A stretch of 64,000 nucleotides of DNA from Escarpia spicata (GCA_963995525.1 OZ023209.1:8964888-9028887), one strand, 5' to 3'; shown: positions 19,677-36,806, counted from the stretch's first letter. Numbers and translations: made by a program. The notes: generated by a model from the letters alone, not told the origin.

Positions 19677-21204
19677 TCAACATTTCCATACTGTTATTTG
19701 TATTATAATTGTTTGGTCAACTACTACTACTGATAAGAACAGTCAAAGGTGGTTCCCAAAAAAGAAAACAGTGCACCTACCACATGTTCAATCTGATGAA
19801 TATCAACGTCCAGTGCATATATTAGCACAGAAAACTGTGAGCAAAACCTATGATAACGCCCGTATGTACAGCCTCTGGAGGATACACCCGGAGTTCTGTC
19901 ACATATTGTGGATATAGCAATCTTGTTAAACCTTGTCATAAAATGGATTATGAAGCAAACAACAGAAGGAACAACAAGCGGAAAAACCATAACATTTTGT
20001 TTGTTTTGGGACGTATACTTCGCTGATTGTTAACCACCTTGTATTACACGCCACATGACATGTAGACAAAGACACACACTCGTGGACAGCAGCATTAAAT
20101 TAGGACGAAACACAAAAATGAAATCCGATTTGATGGGGCTAAAACATAATTATACATCCGGTATCTCGATTATGCATATTTGCAAATCAGAAACTTTGTC
20201 TACATGGGAAGCATGCAAAGATGGATGGGTCGCTGTAGACATCAAAAATCGCACGAACACGAACAAGGCCAGATGTACTTTCTTCGGACTAAAATTGATA
20301 TGGCGATCCACTATATATTCTAGAATAACAACTTGGATTTGTACTAAGGTTCTATTCTCTCCACATTGGTATATGCCTTGGAATACCGGCGTATGACAAA
20401 TTTAGATCTCATATACCTTTCTGTCATCGAAGTAAGATACTTTCGAAATATCACATGAGAATATTCTGCCAACAAAAGAAGTAAAATGTATGAGATCGGA
20501 GAAAGGACGATGACAACATAACAAATGTAGCAATGAAATGGGCACCTGAAGGGAACAGAACAAGTGGTGGGCCAATAAAAAGCGTTCAGAAAGTGGCGTG
20601 GAGGAAGAACAATACACAAGATTTGGACCGAAATACGTGGAGCTGCCATGTTTGTGCCTTATGACGATGAGGATTAATTAGCTATATGTAATATCTGGTT
20701 CACCACTTTTTATAAAATTTTGAAGGATGAGTTAAAAAAACATAAAATCTTTGAAAAAAGGAAATTTGCTGGACCTGTTGATATTACAATTGAAATTATT
20801 GAGTGTTGCAGCGTATTTGGTATTTATATATGAACATAATTCTTAAACAAAATAAAGAACCATATATTTTCGATTATAATGGACAGGATGAGAAACATCA
20901 TTAACCCGGAAATTGCTGAGGAAAAGTGTGGACGGGGGTACAAGCAAAGGTAATGCAGTATACATGTTAACAAATATAAATGTAGAAAGATACAGCACGA
21001 ATCATCTAAAGTATGCAGACATCACAGTAATGATCGCTGAAAACAAATGAAATAGATCTACAACAGATTTTAGAAACAATAATCAAGAAAGCTAGAACAA
21101 GGAATGTCTCAGAACAAACAGAATACCGGAACCGTGGCCTCTAATGGCCCTAGTACACATTAACGGTAAAAGTCGACGGAAAGCGGTCAACCCATATCGC
21201 TCTA

Positions 21205-21597
<393 letters not shown>

Positions 21598-23370
21598 TCA
21601 ACATTTCCATACCGTTATTTGTATTATAATTGTTTGGTCAACTACTACTACTGATAAGAACAGTCAAAGGTGGTTCCCAAAAAAGAATACAGTGCACCTA
21701 CCACATGTTCAATCTGATGAATATCAACGTCCAGTGCATATATTAGCACAGAAAACTGTGAGCAAAACCAATGATAACGCCCGTATGTACAGCCTCTGGA
21801 GGATACACCCGGAGTTCTGTCACATATTGTGGATATAGCAATCTTGTTAAACCTTGTCATAAAATGGATTATGAAGCAAACAACAGAAGGAACAACAAGC
21901 GGAAAAACCATAACATTTTCTTTGTTTGGGGACATATACTTCGCTGATTGTTAACCACCTTGTATTACACGCCACACATGTAGACAAAGACACACACTCG
22001 TGGACAGCAGCATCAAATTAGGACGAAACACAAGAATGAAATACGATTTGATGGGGCTAAAACATAATTATACATCCGGTATCTCGATTATGCATATTTG
22101 TAAATCAGAAACTTTGTCTACATGGGAAGCATGCAAAGATGGATGGGTCGCTGTAGACATCAAAAATCGCACGAACACGAACAAGGCCAGATGTACTTTC
22201 TTCGGACTAAAATTGATATGGCGATCCACTATATATTCTAGAATAACAACTTGGATTTGTACTAAGGTTCTATTCTCTCCACATTGGTATATGCCTTGGA
22301 ATACCGGCGTATGACAAATTTTGATCTCATATACCTTTCTGTCATCGAAGTAAGATACTTTCGAAATATCACATAGGAATATTCTGCCAACAAAAGAAGT
22401 CAAATGTATGAGATCGGAGAAAGGACGATGACAACATAACAAATGTAGCAATGAAATGGGCACCTGAAGGGAACAGAACAAGTGGTGGGCCAATAAAAAG
22501 CGTTCAGAAAGTGGCGTGGAGGAAGAACAATACACAAGATTTGGACCGAAATACGTGGAGCTGCCATGTTTGTGCCTTATGACGATGAGGAATAATTAGC
22601 TATATGTAATATCTGGTTCACCACTTTTTATAAAATGTTGAAGGATGAGTTAAAAAAACATAAAATCTTTGAAAAAAGGAAATTTGCTGGACCTGTTGAT
22701 ATTACAATTGAAATTATTGAGTGTTGCAGCGTATTTGGTATTTATATATGAACATAATTCTTAAACAAAATAAAGAACCATATATTTTCGATTATAATGG
22801 ACAGGATGAGAAACATCATTAACCCGGAAATTGCTGAGGAAAAGTGTGGGCGGGGGTACAAGCAAAGGTAATGCAGTATACATGTTAACAAATATAAATG
22901 TAGAAAGATACAGCATGAATCATCTAAAGTATGCAGACAACACAGTAATGATCGCTGAAAACAAATGAAATAGATCTACAACAGATTTTAGAAACAATAA
23001 TCAAGAAAGCTAGAACAAGGAATGTCTCAGAACAAACAGAATACCGGAACCGTGGCCTCTAATGGGCCTAGTACACATTAACGGTAAAAGTCGACGGAAA
23101 GCGGTCAACCCATATCGCTCTAATTGGAATTGATTACTACCGCCTGTACAAACTCGACATCTAGAAGAACCACACGACAGACCTTAGGCGGAAGTGATCC
23201 TCGTTCTATGAAACTGCTCATGGTGCTGACGCTACTTATCTCTAATGTCAATGATTCGCATTCGTTGTCATTTATAGATTTGCTTCCTAATAGTTCCAGT
23301 ATTACGTAAACAATTACACGAAGGCATTGAGAATTACTGTTCTTATAAACAAAACGTGTACAACGCTGAC

Positions 23371-23484
23371 CTGTTTGGCAATTAACACCCTGGTAACCGG
23401 CAGCACAGACGCAGCTGTATTGGTTTATGTCGTCTTCGCAAGTGCCGCCATTTTGACACGGGTTGCTGCTACACTCGTCCACGT
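23371..23484 (-). CDS. EGF exon of unit 13, G19D
   Basis: Asp19 copy. Unit 13 founds or shares the 1920-bp haplotype (two extra A bases near 24322, ttgtaataaaatgg) that dominates units 16-20. Confidence 0.8.
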
Positions 23485-25042
23485 CTGAAAACATATTGAA
23501 TTTCATAAACCAACGTCAACATTTCCATACCGTTATTTGTATTATAATTGTTTGGTCAACTACTACTACTGATAAGAACAGTCAAAGGTGGTTCCCAAAA
23601 AAGAATACAGTGCACCTACCACATGTTCAATCTGATGAATATCAACGTCCAGTGCATATATTAGCACAGAAAACTGTGAGCAAAACCTATGATAACGCCC
23701 GTATGTACAGCCTCTGGAGGATACACCCGGAGTTCTGTCACATGTTGTGGATATAGTAATCTTGTTAAACCTTGTAATAAAATGGATTATGAAGCAAACA
23801 ACAGAAGGAACAACAAGCGGAAAAACCATAACATTTTCTTTGTTTGGGGACGTATACTTCGCTGATTGTTAACCACCTTGTATTACACGCCACACATGTA
23901 GACAAAGACACACACTCGTGGACAGCAGCATCAAATTAGGACGAAACACAAGAATGAAATCCGATTTGATGGGGCTAAAACATAATTATACATCCGGTAT
24001 CTCGATTATGCAAATTTGCAAATCAGAAACTTTGTCTACATGGGAAGCATGCAAAGATGGATGGGTCGCTGTAGACATCAAAAATCGCACGAACACGAAC
24101 AAGGCCAGATGTACTTTCTTCGGACTAAAATTGATATGGCGATCCACTATATATTCTAGAATAACAACTTGGATTTGTACTAAGGTTCTATTCTCTCCAC
24201 ATTGGTATATGCCTTGGAATACCGGCGTATGACAAATTTTGATCTCATATACCTTTCTGTCATCGAAGTAAGATACTTTCGAAATATCACATAGGAATAT
24301 TCTGCCAACAAAAGAAGTCAAAAATGTATGAGATCGGAGAAAGGACGATGACAACATAACAAATGTAGCAATGAAATGGGCACCTGAAGGGAACAGAACA
24401 TGTGGTGGGCCAATAAAAAGCGTTCAGAAAGTGGCGTGGAGGAAGAACAATACACAAGATTTGGACCGAAATACGTGGAGCTGCCATGTTTGTGCCTTAT
24501 GACGATGAGGATTAATTAGCTATATGTAATATCTGGTTCACCACTTTTTATAAAATGTTGAACGATGAGTTAAAAAAACATAAAATCTTTGAAAAAAGGA
24601 AATTTGCTGGACCTGTTGATATTACAATTGAAATGATTGAGTGTTGCAGCGTATTTGGTATTTATATATGAACATAATTCTTAAACAAAATAAAGAACCA
24701 TATATTTTCGATTATAATGGACAGGATGAGAAACATCATTAACCCGGAAATTGCTGAGGAAAAGTGTGGACGGGGGTACAAGCAAAGGTAATGCAGTATA
24801 CATGTTAACAAATATAAATGTAGAAAGATACAGCATGAATCATCTAAAATATGCAGACAACACAGTAATGATCGCTGAAAACAAATGAAATAGATCTACA
24901 ACAGATTTTAGAAACAATAATCAAGAAAGCTAGAACAAGGAATGTCTCAGAACAAACAGAATACCGGAACCGTGGCCTATAATGGGCCTAGTACACATTA
25001 ACGGTAAAAGTCGACGGAAAGCGGTCAACCCATATCGCTCTA

Positions 25043-25435
<393 letters not shown>

Positions 25436-27208
25436 TCAACATTTCCATACCGTTATTTGTATTATAATTGTTTGGTCAACTACTACTACTGATAAGAACA
25501 GTCAAAGGTGGTTCCCAAAAAAGAATACAGTGCACCTACCACATGTTCAATCTGATGAATATCAACGTCCAGTGCATATATTAGCACAGAAAACTGTGAG
25601 CAAAACCAATGATAACGCCCGTATGTACAGCCTCTGGAGGATACACCCGGAGTTCTGTCACATATTGTGGATATAGCAATCTTGTTAAACCTTGTCATAA
25701 AATGGATTATGAAGCAAACAACAGAAGGAACAACAAGCGGAAAAACCATAACATTTTCTTTGTTTGGGGACATATACTTCGCTGATTGTTAACCACCTTG
25801 TATTACACGCCACACATGTAGACAAAGACACACACTCGTGGACAGCAGCATCAAATTAGGACGAAACACAAGAATGAAATACGATTTGATGGGGCTAAAA
25901 CATAATTATACATCCGGTATCTCGATTATGCATATTTGTAAATCAGAAACTTTGTCTACATGGGAAGCATGCAAAGATGGATGGGTCGCTGTAGACATCA
26001 AAAATCGCACGAACACGAACAAGGCCAGATGTACTTTCTTCGGACTAAAATTGATATGGCGATCCACTATATATTCTAGAATAACAACTTGGATTTGTAC
26101 TAAGGTTCTATTCTCTCCACATTGGTATATGCCTTGGAATACCGGCGTATGACAAATTTTGATCTCATATACCTTTCTGTCATCGAAGTAAGATACTTTC
26201 GAAATATCACATAGGAATATTCTGCCAACAAAAGAAGTCAAATGTATGAGATCGGAGAAAGGACGATGACAACATAACAAATGTAGCAATGAAATGGGCA
26301 CCTGAAGGGAACAGAACAAGTGGTGGGCCAATAAAAAGCGTTCAGAAAGTGGCGTGGAGGAAGAACAATACACAAGATTTGGACCGAAATACGTGGAGCT
26401 GCCATGTTTGTGCCTTATGACGATGAGGATTAATTAGCTATATGTAATATCTGGTTCACCACTTTTTATAAAATGTTGAAGGATGAGTTAAAAAAACATA
26501 AAATCTTTGAAAAAAGGAAATTTGCTGGACCTGTTGATATTACAATTGAAATTATTGAGTGTTGCAGCGTATTTGGTATTTATATATGAACATAATTCTT
26601 AAACAAAATAAAGAACCATATATTTTCGATTATAATGGACAGGATGAGAAACATCATTAACCCGGAAATTGCTGAGGAAAAGTGTGGGCGGGGGTACAAG
26701 CAAAGGTAATGCAGTATACATGTTAACAAATATAAATGTAGAAAGATACAGCATGAATCATCTAAAGTATGCAGACAACACAGTAATGATCGCTGAAAAC
26801 AAATGAAATAGATCTACAACAGATTTTAGAAACAATAATCAAGAAAGCTAGAACAAGGAATGTCTCAGAACAAACAGAATACCGGAACCGTGGCCTCTAA
26901 TGGGCCTAGTACACATTAACGGTAAAAGTCGACGGAAAGCGGTCAACCCATATCGCTCTAATTGGAATTGATTACTACCGCCTGTACAAACTCGACATCT
27001 AGAAGAACCACACGACAGACCTTAGGCGGAAGTGATCCTCGTTCTATGAAACTGCTCATGGTGCTGACGCTACTTATCTCTAATGTCAATGATTCGCATT
27101 CGTTGTCATTTATATATTTGCTTCCTAATAGTTCCAGTATTACGTAAACAATTACACGAAGGCATTGAGAATTACTGTTCTTATAAACAAAACGTGTACA
27201 ACGCTGAC

Positions 27209-27322
27209 CTGTTTGGCAATTAACACCCTGGTAACCGGCAGCACAGACGCAGCTGTATTGGTTTATGTCGTCTTCGCAAGTGCCGCCATTTTGACACGGG
27301 TTGCTGCTACACTCGTCCACGT
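27209..27322 (-). CDS. EGF exon of unit 15, G19D
   Basis: Asp19 copy in a mosaic unit. The part from the unit start through the exon matches unit 13, but sequence from about 27600 onward matches unit 12 or 14. The switch lies between the exon and the gacatatactt variant. Confidence 0.8.
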
Positions 27323-29126
27323 CTGAAAACATATTGAATTTCATAAACCAACGTCAACATTTCCATACCGTTATTTGTATTATAATTGTTTGGTCAACTA
27401 CTACTACTGATAAGAACAGTCAAAGGTGGTTCCCAAAAAAGAATACAGTGCACCTACCACATGTTCAATCTGATGAATATCAACGTCCAGTGCATATATT
27501 AGCACAGAAAACTGTGAGCAAAACCTATGATAACGCCCGTATGTACAGCCTCTGGAGGATACACCCGGAGTTCTGTCACATATTGTGGATATAGCAATCT
27601 TGTTAAACCTTGTCATAAAATGGATTATGAAGCAAACAACAGAAGGAACAACAAGCGGAAAAACCATAACATTTTCTTTGTTTGGGGACATATACTTCGC
27701 TGATTGTTAACCACCTTGTATTACACGCCACACATGTAGACAAAGACACACACTCGTGGACAGCAGCATCAAATTAGGACGAAACACAAGAATGAAATAC
27801 GATTTGATGGGGCTAAAACATAATTATACATCCGGTATCTCGATTATGCATATTTGTAAATCAGAAACTTTGTCTACATGGGAAGCATGCAAAGATGGAT
27901 GGGTCGCTGTAGACATCAAAAATCGCACGAACACGAACAAGGCCAGATGTACTTTCTTCGGACTAAAATTGATATGGCGATCCACTATATATTCTAGAAT
28001 AACAACTTGGATTTGTACTAAGGTTCTATTCTCTCCACATTGGTATATGCCTTGGAATACCGGCGTATGACAAATTTTGATCTCATATACCTTTCTGTCA
28101 TCGAAGTAAGATACTTTCGAAATATCACATAGGAATATTCTGCCAACAAAAGATGTCAAATGTATGAGATCGGAGAAAGGACGATGACAACATAACAAAT
28201 GTAGCAATGAAATGGGCACCTGAAGGGAACAGAACAAGTGGTGGGCCAATAAAAAGCGTTCAGAAAGTGGCGTGGAGGAAGAACAATACACAAGATTTGG
28301 ACCGAAATACGTGGAGCTGCCATGTTTGTGCCTTATGACGATGAGGATTAATTAGCTATATGTAATATCTGGTTCACCACTTTTTATAAAATGTTGAAGG
28401 ATGAGTTAAAAAAACATAAAATCTTTGAAAAAAGGAAATTTGCTGGACCTGTTGATATTACAATTGAAATTATTGAGTGTTGCAGCGTATTTGGTATTTA
28501 TATATGAACATAATTCTTAAACAAAATAAAGAACCATATATTTTCGATTATAATGGACAGGATGAGAAACATCATTAACCCGGAAATTGCTGAGGAAAAG
28601 TGTGGACGGGGGTACAAGCAAAGGTAATGCAGTATACATGTTAACAAATATAAATGTAGAAAGATACAGCATGAATCATCTAAAGTATGCAGACAACACA
28701 GTAATGATCGCTGAAAACAAATGAAATAGATCTACAACAGATTTTAGAAACAATAATCAAGAAAGCTAGAACAAGGAATGTCTCAGAACAAACAGAATAC
28801 CGGAACCGTGGCCTATAATGGGCCTAGTACACATTAACGATAAAAGTCGACGGAAAGCGGTCAACCCATATCGCTCTAATTGGAATTGATTACTACCGCC
28901 TGTACAAACTCGACATCTAGAAGAACCACACGACAGACCTTAGGCGGAAGTGATCCTCGTTCTATGAAACTGCTCATGGTGCTGACGCTACTTATCTCTA
29001 ATGTCAATGATTCGCATTCGTTGTCATTTATAGATTTGCTTCCTAATAGTTCCAGTATTACGTAAACAATTACACGAAGGCATTGAGAATTACTGTTCTT
29101 ATAAACAAAACGTGTACAACGCTGAC

Positions 29127-29240
29127 CTGTTTGGCAATTAACACCCTGGTAACCGGCAGCACAGACGCAGCTGTATTGGTTTATGTCGTCTTCGCAAGTG
29201 CCGCCATTTTGACACGGGTTGCTGCTACACTCGTCCACGT
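29127..29240 (-). CDS. EGF exon of unit 16, G19D
   Basis: Asp19 copy, the first of five nearly identical units. It is distinguished from unit 17 by cctataatgg and aacgataaaa at the unit start. Confidence 0.8.
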
Positions 29241-31046
29241 CTGAAAACATATTGAATTTCATAAACCAACGTCAACATTTCCATACCGTTATTTGTATTA
29301 TAATTGTTTGGTCAACTACTACTACTGATAAGAACAGTCAAAGGTGGTTCCCAAAAAAGAATACAGTGCACCTACCACATGTTCAATCTGATGAATATCA
29401 ACGTCCAGTGCATATATTAGCACAGAAAACTGTGAGCAAAACCTATGATAACGCCCGTATGTACAGCCTCTGGAGGATACACCCGGAGTGCTGTCACATG
29501 TTGTGGATATAGTAATCTTGTTAAACCTTGTAATAAAATGGATTATGAAGCAAACAACAGAAGGAACAACAAGCGGAAAAACCATAACATTTTCTTTGTT
29601 TGGGGACGTATACTTCGCTGATTGTTAACCACCTTGTATTACACGCCACACATGTAGACAAAGACACACACTCGTGGACAGCAGCATCAAATTAGGACGA
29701 AACACAAGAATGAAATCCGATTTGATGGGGCTAAAACATAATTATACATCCGGTATCTCGATTATGCAAATTTGCAAATCAGAAACTTTGTCTACATGGG
29801 AAGCATGCAAAGATGGATGGGTCGCTGTAGACATCAAAAATCGCACGAACACGAACAAGGCCAGATGTACTTTCTTCGGACTAAAATTGATATGGCGATC
29901 CACTATATATTCTAGAATAACAACTTGGATTTGTACTAAGGTTCTATTCTCTCCACATTGGTATATGCCTTGGAATACCGGCGTATGACAAATTTTGATC
30001 TCATATACCTTTCTGTCATCGAAGTAAGATACTTTCAAAATATCACATAGGAATATTCTGCCAACAAAAGAAGTCAAAAATGTATGAGATCGGAGAAAGG
30101 ACGATGACAACATAACAAATGTAGCAATGAAATGGGCACCTGAAGGGAACAGAACATGTGGTGGGCCAATAAAAAGCGTTCAGAAAGTGGCGTGGAGGAA
30201 GAACAATACACAAGATTTGGACCGAAATACGTGGAGCTGCCATGTTTGTGCCTTATGACGATGAGGATTAATTAGCTATATGTAATATCTGGTTCACCAC
30301 TTTTTATAAAATGTTGAAGGATGAGTTAAAAAAACATAAAATCTTTGAAAAAAGGAAATTTGCTGGACCTGTTGATATTACAATTGAAATTATTGAGTGT
30401 TGCAACGTATTTGGTATTTATATATGAACATAATTCTTAAACAAAATAAAGAACCATATATTTTCGATTATAATGGACAGGATGAGAAACATCATTAACC
30501 CGGAAATTGCTGAGGAAAAGTGAGGACGAGGGTACAAGCAAAGGTAATGCAGTATACATGTTAACAAATATAAATGTAGAAAGATACAGCATGAATCATC
30601 TAAAGTATGCAGACAACACAGTAATGATCGCTGAAAACAAATGAAATAGATCTACAACAGATTTTAGAAACAATAATCAAGAAAGCTAGAACAAGGAATG
30701 TCTCAGAACAAACAGAATACCGGAACCGTGGCCTCTAATGGGCCTAGTACACATTAACGGTAAAAGTCGACGGAAAGCGGTCAACCCATATCGCTCTAAT
30801 TGGAATTGATTACTACCGCCTGTACAAACTCGACATCTAGAAGAACCACACGACAGACCTTAGGCGGAAGTGATCCTCGTTCTATGAAACTGCTCATGGT
30901 GCTGACGCTACTTATCTCTAATGTCAATGATTCGCATTCGTTGTCATTTATAGATTTGCTTCCTAATAGTTCCAGTATTACGTAAACAATTACACGAAGG
31001 CATTGAGAATTACTGTTCTTATAAACAAAACGTGTACAACGCTGAC

Positions 31047-31160
31047 CTGTTTGGCAATTAACACCCTGGTAACCGGCAGCACAGACGCAGCTGTATTGGT
31101 TTATGTCGTCTTCGCAAGTGCCGCCATTTTGACACGGGTTGCTGCTACACTCGTCCACGT
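31047..31160 (-). CDS. EGF exon of unit 17, G19D
   Basis: Asp19 copy. The only private mark I noticed in this unit is ctaccactg in the CTA run downstream of the exon (ctactactg elsewhere). Confidence 0.8.
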
Positions 31161-32966
31161 CTGAAAACATATTGAATTTCATAAACCAACGTCAACATTT
31201 CCATACCGTTATTTGTATTATAATTGTTTGGTCAACTACTACCACTGATAAGAACAGTCAAAGGTGGTTCCCAAAAAAGAATACAGTGCACCTACCACAT
31301 GTTCAATCTGATGAATATCAACGTCCAGTGCATATATTAGCACAGAAAACTGTGAGCAAAACCTATGATAACGCCCGTATGTACAGCCTCTGGAGGATAC
31401 ACCCGGAGTGCTGTCACATGTTGTGGATATAGTAATCTTGTTAAACCTTGTAATAAAATGGATTATGAAGCAAACAACAGAAGGAACAACAAGCGGAAAA
31501 ACCATAACATTTTCTTTGTTTGGGGACGTATACTTCGCTGATTGTTAACCACCTTGTATTACACGCCACACATGTAGACAAAGACACACACTCGTGGACA
31601 GCAGCATCAAATTAGGACGAAACACAAGAATGAAATCCGATTTGATGGGGCTAAAACATAATTATACATCCGGTATCTCGATTATGCAAATTTGCAAATC
31701 AGAAACTTTGTCTACATGGGAAGCATGCAAAGATGGATGGGTCGCTGTAGACATCAAAAATCGCACGAACACGAACAAGGCCAGATGTACTTTCTTCGGA
31801 CTAAAATTGATATGGCGATCCACTATATATTCTAGAATAACAACTTGGATTTGTACTAAGGTTCTATTCTCTCCACATTGGTATATGCCTTGGAATACCG
31901 GCGTATGACAAATTTTGATCTCATATACCTTTCTGTCATCGAAGTAAGATACTTTCAAAATATCACATAGGAATATTCTGCCAACAAAAGAAGTCAAAAA
32001 TGTATGAGATCGGAGAAAGGACGATGACAACATAACAAATGTAGCAATGAAATGGGCACCTGAAGGGAACAGAACATGTGGTGGGCCAATAAAAAGCGTT
32101 CAGAAAGTGGCGTGGAGGAAGAACAATACACAAGATTTGGACCGAAATACGTGGAGCTGCCATGTTTGTGCCTTATGACGATGAGGATTAATTAGCTATA
32201 TGTAATATCTGGTTCACCACTTTTTATAAAATGTTGAAGGATGAGTTAAAAAAACATAAAATCTTTGAAAAAAGGAAATTTGCTGGACCTGTTGATATTA
32301 CAATTGAAATTATTGAGTGTTGCAACGTATTTGGTATTTATATATGAACATAATTCTTAAACAAAATAAAGAACCATATATTTTCGATTATAATGGACAG
32401 GATGAGAAACATCATTAACCCGGAAATTGCTGAGGAAAAGTGTGGACGAGGGTACAAGCAAAGGTAATGCAGTATACATGTTAACAAATATAAATGTAGA
32501 AAGATACAGCATGAATCATCTAAAGTATGCAGACAACACAGTAATGATCGCTGAAAACAAATGAAATAGATCTACAACAGATTTTAGAAACAATAATCAA
32601 GAAAGCTAGAACAAGGAATGTCTCAGAACAAACAGAATACCGGAACCGTGGCCTCTAATGGGCCTAGTACACATTAACGGTAAAAGTCGACGGAAAGCGG
32701 TCAACCCATATCGCTCTAATTGGAATTGATTACTACCGCCTGTACAAACTCGACATCTAGAAGAACCACACGACAGACCTTAGGCGGAAGTGATCCTCGT
32801 TCTATGAAACTGCTCATGGTGCTGACGCTACTTATCTCTAATGTCAATGATTCGCATTCGTTGTCATTTATAGATTTGCTTCCTAATAGTTCCAGTATTA
32901 CGTAAACAATTACACGAAGGCATTGAGAATTACTGTTCTTATAAACAAAACGTGTACAACGCTGAC

Positions 32967-33080
32967 CTGTTTGGCAATTAACACCCTGGTAACCGGCAGC
33001 ACAGACGCAGCTGTATTGGTTTATGTCGTCTTCGCAAGTGCCGCCATTTTGACACGGGTTGCTGCTACACTCGTCCACGT
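32967..33080 (-). CDS. EGF exon of unit 18, G19D
   Basis: Asp19 copy. I saw no difference between this unit and unit 19. Confidence 0.8.
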
Positions 33081-34886
33081 CTGAAAACATATTGAATTTC
33101 ATAAACCAACGTCAACATTTCCATACCGTTATTTGTATTATAATTGTTTGGTCAACTACTACTACTGATAAGAACAGTCAAAGGTGGTTCCCAAAAAAGA
33201 ATACAGTGCACCTACCACATGTTCAATCTGATGAATATCAACGTCCAGTGCATATATTAGCACAGAAAACTGTGAGCAAAACCTATGATAACGCCCGTAT
33301 GTACAGCCTCTGGAGGATACACCCGGAGTGCTGTCACATGTTGTGGATATAGTAATCTTGTTAAACCTTGTAATAAAATGGATTATGAAGCAAACAACAG
33401 AAGGAACAACAAGCGGAAAAACCATAACATTTTCTTTGTTTGGGGACGTATACTTCGCTGATTGTTAACCACCTTGTATTACACGCCACACATGTAGACA
33501 AAGACACACACTCGTGGACAGCAGCATCAAATTAGGACGAAACACAAGAATGAAATCCGATTTGATGGGGCTAAAACATAATTATACATCCGGTATCTCG
33601 ATTATGCAAATTTGCAAATCAGAAACTTTGTCTACATGGGAAGCATGCAAAGATGGATGGGTCGCTGTAGACATCAAAAATCGCACGAACACGAACAAGG
33701 CCAGATGTACTTTCTTCGGACTAAAATTGATATGGCGATCCACTATATATTCTAGAATAACAACTTGGATTTGTACTAAGGTTCTATTCTCTCCACATTG
33801 GTATATGCCTTGGAATACCGGCGTATGACAAATTTTGATCTCATATACCTTTCTGTCATCGAAGTAAGATACTTTCAAAATATCACATAGGAATATTCTG
33901 CCAACAAAAGAAGTCAAAAATGTATGAGATCGGAGAAAGGACGATGACAACATAACAAATGTAGCAATGAAATGGGCACCTGAAGGGAACAGAACATGTG
34001 GTGGGCCAATAAAAAGCGTTCAGAAAGTGGCGTGGAGGAAGAACAATACACAAGATTTGGACCGAAATACGTGGAGCTGCCATGTTTGTGCCTTATGACG
34101 ATGAGGATTAATTAGCTATATGTAATATCTGGTTCACCACTTTTTATAAAATGTTGAAGGATGAGTTAAAAAAACATAAAATCTTTGAAAAAAGGAAATT
34201 TGCTGGACCTGTTGATATTACAATTGAAATTATTGAGTGTTGCAACGTATTTGGTATTTATATATGAACATAATTCTTAAACAAAATAAAGAACCATATA
34301 TTTTCGATTATAATGGACAGGATGAGAAACATCATTAACCCGGAAATTGCTGAGGAAAAGTGTGGACGAGGGTACAAGCAAAGGTAATGCAGTATACATG
34401 TTAACAAATATAAATGTAGAAAGATACAGCATGAATCATCTAAAGTATGCAGACAACACAGTAATGATCGCTGAAAACAAATGAAATAGATCTACAACAG
34501 ATTTTAGAAACAATAATCAAGAAAGCTAGAACAAGGAATGTCTCAGAACAAACAGAATACCGGAACCGTGGCCTCTAATGGGCCTAGTACACATTAACGG
34601 TAAAAGTCGACGGAAAGCGGTCAACCCATATCGCTCTAATTGGAATTGATTACTACCGCCTGTACAAACTCGACATCTAGAAGAACCACACGACAGACCT
34701 TAGGCGGAAGTGATCCTCGTTCTATGAAACTGCTCATGGTGCTGACGCTACTTATCTCTAATGTCAATGATTCGCATTCGTTGTCATTTATAGATTTGCT
34801 TCCTAATAGTTCCAGTATTACGTAAACAATTACACGAAGGCATTGAGAATTACTGTTCTTATAAACAAAACGTGTACAACGCTGAC

Positions 34887-35000
34887 CTGTTTGGCAATTA
34901 ACACCCTGGTAACCGGCAGCACAGACGCAGCTGTATTGGTTTATGTCGTCTTCGCAAGTGCCGCCATTTTGACACGGGTTGCTGCTACACTCGTCCACGT
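34887..35000 (-). CDS. EGF exon of unit 19, G19D
   Basis: Asp19 copy, indistinguishable by eye from unit 18. Confidence 0.8.
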
Positions 35001-36806
35001 CTGAAAACATATTGAATTTCATAAACCAACGTCAACATTTCCATACCGTTATTTGTATTATAATTGTTTGGTCAACTACTACTACTGATAAGAACAGTCA
35101 AAGGTGGTTCCCAAAAAAGAATACAGTGCACCTACCACATGTTCAATCTGATGAATATCAACGTCCAGTGCATATATTAGCACAGAAAACTGTGAGCAAA
35201 ACCTATGATAACGCCCGTATGTACAGCCTCTGGAGGATACACCCGGAGTGCTGTCACATGTTGTGGATATAGTAATCTTGTTAAACCTTGTAATAAAATG
35301 GATTATGAAGCAAACAACAGAAGGAACAACAAGCGGAAAAACCATAACATTTTCTTTGTTTGGGGACGTATACTTCGCTGATTGTTAACCACCTTGTATT
35401 ACACGCCACACATGTAGACAAAGACACACACTCGTGGACAGCAGCATCAAATTAGGACGAAACACAAGAATGAAATCCGATTTGATGGGGCTAAAACATA
35501 ATTATACATCCGGTATCTCGATTATGCAAATTTGCAAATCAGAAACTTTGTCTACATGGGAAGCATGCAAAGATGGATGGGTCGCTGTAGACATCAAAAA
35601 TCGCACGAACACGAACAAGGCCAGATGTACTTTCTTCGGACTAAAATTGATATGGCGATCCACTATATATTCTAGAATAACAACTTGGATTTGTACTAAG
35701 GTTCTATTCTCTCCACATTGGTATATGCCTTGGAATACCGGCGTATGACAAATTTTGATCTCATATACCTTTCTGTCATCGAAGTAAGATACTTTCAAAA
35801 TATCACATAGGAATATTCTGCCAACAAAAGAAGTCAAAAATGTATGAGATCGGAGAAAGGACGATGACAACATAACAAATGTAGCAATGAAATGGGCACC
35901 TGAAGGGAACAGAACATGTGGTGGGCCAATAAAAAGCGTTCAGAAAGTGGCGTGGAGGAAGAACAATACACAAGATTTGGACCGAAATACGTGGAGCTGC
36001 CATGTTTGTGCCTTATGACGATGAGGATTAATTAGCTATATGTAATATCTGGTTCACCACTTTTTATAAAATGTTGAAGGATGAGTTAAAAAAACATAAA
36101 ATCTTTGAAAAAAGGAAATTTGCTGGACCTGTTGATATTACAATTGAAATTATTGAGTGTTGCAACGTATTTGGTATTTATATATGAACATAATTCTTAA
36201 ACAAAATAAAGAACCATATATTTTCGATTATAATGGACAGGATGAGAAACATCATTAACCCGGAAATTGCTGAGGAAAAGTGTGGACGAGGGTACAAGCA
36301 AAGGTAATGCAGTATACATGTTAACAAATATAAATGTAGAAAGATACAGCATGAATCATCTAAAGTATGCAGACAACACAGTAATGATCGCTGAAAACAA
36401 ATGAAATAGATCTACAACAGATTTTAGAAACAATAATCAAGAAAGCTAGAACAAGGAATGTCTCAGAACAAACAGAATACCGGAACCGTGGCCTCTAATG
36501 GGCCTAGTACACATTAACGGTAAAAGTCGACGGAAAGCGGTCAACCCATATCGCTCTAATTGGAATTGATTACTACCGCCTGTACAAACTCGACATCTAG
36601 AAGAACCACACGACAGACCTTAGGCGGAAGTGATCCTCGTTCTATGAAACTGCTCATGGTGCTGACGCTACTTATCTCTAATGTCAATGATTCGCATTCG
36701 TTGTCATTTATAGATTTGCTTCCTAATAGTTCCAGTATTACGTAAACAATTACACGAAGGCATTGAGAATTACTGTTCTTATAAACAAAACGTGTACAAC
36801 GCTGAC